Source: Ahaetulla prasina (lineage: Eukaryota; Chordata; Lepidosauria; Squamata; Colubridae). From it: DNA of 64,000 bases. Of this stretch, positions 62,016 through 64,000 are shown piece by piece; position 1 is the first letter of the stretch, and each line of letters starts with the position of its first letter. Where the stretch lies: positions 16,371,821-16,435,820 of the forward strand of contig NC_080548.1 in assembly GCF_028640845.1 (NCBI RefSeq). The letters are read 5' to 3'. The notes beneath the pieces are model-generated. The model saw nothing but the letters and a program-made list of their open reading frames with translations. It did not search any database and was not told where the DNA came from. Both the position numbers and the translations under genes were made by a program.

Positions 62016-62665
62016 TGGGGTGGGGGCTAGTAGTTAAGATGCTGGGCTTGTCAACCATAAGGTTGGCAGTTGGAGACTCAAGTACCGGGTGATTGGGTGA
62101 GCTCCTGTTACTTACCCCAACCTTGCAAATGCAAGTAGATAAATAGGTACCACTTAGGTGGGAACATAACAAGTGTTTCGTGTGCTTAAAGGCAGGGATG
62201 AAATGCTACCGGTTCGCACTGGGTCAGGCAAACCGGTACTAATAAAAGCTACTGATTGGGCAAACTGGTAGTTTAAAAATGCTACCGATTCGTCCGATCC
62301 GGTATTTCCTAAAATCAGCTGTGCCGCGTGATTTATATTCGCTAGAAAGCAGGAAATCCTGCTTTCTAGCGAATCTAAATCACGTGGCACAGCTATTCCC
62401 TCTCCTTTTTCCTCCTTTTTCCACGTGAAGTGCGCGTTTGGCGCACACTGTGCATGTGTGCATGCAGCGTGCGTTTGGCACGCATGCACGCGCAGCAAAT
62501 CAGTAACAAACGACGGAGGATTTCACCACTGCTTAAATGGCATATAGTCATGCTGGCCACATGATCATGGAACCGTCTTCGGACAATGCTGGCTCCCTCA
62601 TCTAGGAAACCACCCGCTAGAGTCGGACATGACTGGTCCAGAGAAACCTGTATCTTCACCTTGAA
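62016..62665 (+). mobile_element. tRNA-derived SINE with BovB-type tail, split by a hAT element
   Basis: Head with GCTAGTAGTTAAGATGCTGG; body GCAAATGCAAGTAGATAAAT up to 62,192. After the hAT element it continues CATGCTGGCCACATGATCAT and ends with CTAGAGTCGGACATGACTGG, which resembles the BovB 3' end (GTCGGACACGACT). A Squam/Sauria-type SINE. Confidence 0.83.
62193..62531. mobile_element. Non-autonomous hAT-like element with internal 78-bp hairpin
   Basis: Flanks CTTAAAGG (62,185-62,192) and CTTAAATG (62,532-62,539). Ends CAGGGATGAAATGC and GGATTTCACCACTG. Positions 62,317-62,354 and 62,357-62,394 are 38-bp inverted arms with two mismatches and a 2-nt loop. The 3' third is GCATGCGTGC-rich. 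Confidence 0.9.
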
Positions 62666-63232
62666 CAAACCATGAAGATTGGGTTCCTGTAAGAGGTTAG
62701 GTCGAAGAAAAGCAAGCCACATTACTGCTGAAGGGTGATGTATGAACCCAGCCAGCAAGAACCTGTTCGCACATGCTGTTTAACCTCAGAATGGGTGATC
62801 TTTATCTTTGCCCCCCAGCACAAAGCAGCTCCTGTTGTTTAGGATCAATGCAAAGCAACCTTCCATTCTTGGCTTGTGTACAGCATTACTCCTGGGGTGA
62901 TTTATTAACCATATACTGAACTCCGTGCAAATGACAGCCCAATCAGATTTGCCATGGGAAGAATTAGTAAGCACTCCGCAGTCAGCCTACACCCTTAACT
63001 GTTACTAATAGTTAACAAACCATGAAGCCAAACCTTCCTGGTTACCAACGCTGTAACGTATTAGGGAGGGCATTCTCTGCTTAACTATTTTAATTAAATT
63101 TATACTCCACCTTTACTTCAGGAGCTCAAGCGGAGAGGCCACTCCCCACCTCCGGTTCTTTCTCACAACCGCAATTTGGTGAGATAATTAAGCATGATGT
63201 GGAAATGGCCCTTTGTTTTAGCCTCCAGTGTA
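62666..63232. other. Unique sequence, no gene seen
   Basis: Unique DNA without supported features. Confidence 0.4.
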
Positions 63233-63324
63233 GGGTTGGTCAATCTTGATGATACATGGACTTCAGTTTCCAGAATTCCCCAGCCTGTGGCATTTTAAGT
63301 CCACAGTCTTAAAATCAAACACTG
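63233..63324. mobile_element. Degraded palindromic MITE
   Basis: ATGGACTTCAGTTTCCAGAA and an inverted partner ending AAAATCAAACACTG. Immediately precedes a younger relative. Confidence 0.55.
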
Positions 63325-63332
63325 CTTTAGTG

Positions 63333-63423
63333 CAGGGGTCTCCAACCTTGGTCCCTTTAAGACTTGTGGACTTCAACTCCCAGAGTCCCTCAGCCAGCAA
63401 AGCTTGCTGGTTGGAGAACCCTG
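63333..63423. mobile_element. Palindromic hAT-type MITE, 91-bp deletion variant
   Basis: Perfect CTTTAGTG duplications (63,325-63,332; 63,424-63,431). The left arm is complete, and the right arm is reduced to AAAGCTTGCTGG and GTTGGAGAACCCTG. Confidence 0.92.
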
Positions 63424-63459
63424 CTTTAGTGTACTGTATATAAAATCAAAACTGAAAAT

Positions 63460-63612
63460 ACTTTTCCTTTCTTTCTTTCTTTCTTTCTTTCTTTTCTTTT
63501 TTTCTTTTTCTTTCTTTCTTTCCTCTTTCCTTTCTTTCTCTTTCTTTCTATCCTTTTTTTTTCTCTCTCTCCCTCCCTCCCTCCCTTTTTCTTTCTCCTT
63601 TCCTTTCCTCCC
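63460..63612. repeat. (CTTT)n-rich polypyrimidine tract
   Basis: About 150 bp of TTTC, TTCC and CCCT units; source of an artefactual Phe/Ser frame. Confidence 0.95.
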
Positions 63613-64000
63613 CTCCCATTTTTTTAAACCTCTGACTTAAAAATAAGTCACAAAAACCGCCATTTATTTACGGTGCCATTGAGCAAGGTGACTTTTTTTC
63701 AGGTTCCCAGTGAAACTGAAAAGTGCATTCATTTCCTCCACTCTCCTTCCTTCTCTTTCTCCCTACTCAATCCCATACCTTCGTGCAGTTCTGCTCCTAC
63801 GGGTCACCTCACAACCTCCCATGTTCCACCTCGCTAAACCCCAAATTCTAGGCTCAGACCAAACTGCTTCCAATCAACACATCAAGGATTTGTGCACAGT
63901 TGGCTAGTTTGCATAAACATCTACCCGTACTTTAAACTCCATGCGGAAAGAAAGTCCATTTTCCCCTCCCTTTGCCCTCTCTGCTTCAGAATTAAACAAT
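63613..64000. other. Unique sequence to window end
   Basis: Pyrimidine-rich near 63,735-63,765; no feature recognised. Confidence 0.4.

Noticed and set aside
1..64000. Bacterial or viral origin with operons
   Set aside because: No dense coding, ribosome-binding sites or operon structure; LINE, SINE and hAT content is vertebrate.

Overview
The window looks like squamate, most probably snake, nuclear DNA. The main evidence is three copies of a CR1-L3-type LINE (the family known as Snake1) whose 3' ends run straight into (AATAG)n microsatellite, a pairing established for snake genomes. Four BovB (RTE) LINE 3' ends, abundant CR1 and L2 3' ends and several tRNA-derived SINE families support this. 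I found no complete host protein-coding gene. Long open frames are either shadows of GC-rich or simple-repeat DNA or decayed reverse-transcriptase tails. The window therefore reads as the intergenic or long-intron part of a large locus.

Layout. 0-9 kb: a TA-flanked inverted-repeat transposon, a Snake1 LINE, hAT-type elements, a BovB tail and a SINE with a tandemly amplified body. 9-19 kb: mostly unique DNA plus a CR1 tail split by two hAT elements. 19.0-20.7 kb: the only strong CpG island, the best candidate promoter and first exon. 21-34 kb: dense hAT MITEs, a Tigger-like element, SINEs and CR1. 34-43 kb: a hairpin MITE, a solo LTR with a 5-bp target duplication, a nested LINE pair, and a Tigger-like element holding three younger insertions. 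43-64 kb: a hAT MITE carrying an L1 fragment, a possible 48-bp exon on the minus strand, Snake1, L2, BovB, CR1, SINEs and more MITEs.

The main story is mobile DNA. About 30 short non-autonomous hAT-type elements can be delimited, most by their 8-bp target duplications. They fall into two target classes: 18 of 19 in one set have TA at positions 4-5 (the nnnTAnnn pattern known for Buster-type hATs), while only 1 of 8 in the other set does. Some appear to have rearranged or captured sequence. One MITE contains 20 bp of unique flank copied from another MITE locus 7.6 kb away. One carries a 0.4-kb L1 fragment between intact inverted repeats. One unit joins the ends of two different families around a BovB fragment. 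Two copies of one family entered the same site of two CR1 elements in opposite relative orientation. SINEs show tRNA heads and bodies joined to different LINE tails (CR1, BovB, L2). Possible host signals are limited to the CpG island, two weak exon candidates and a few homeodomain/GATA-rich stretches that could be enhancers. Repeat family names come from recognition by eye, with no database search.
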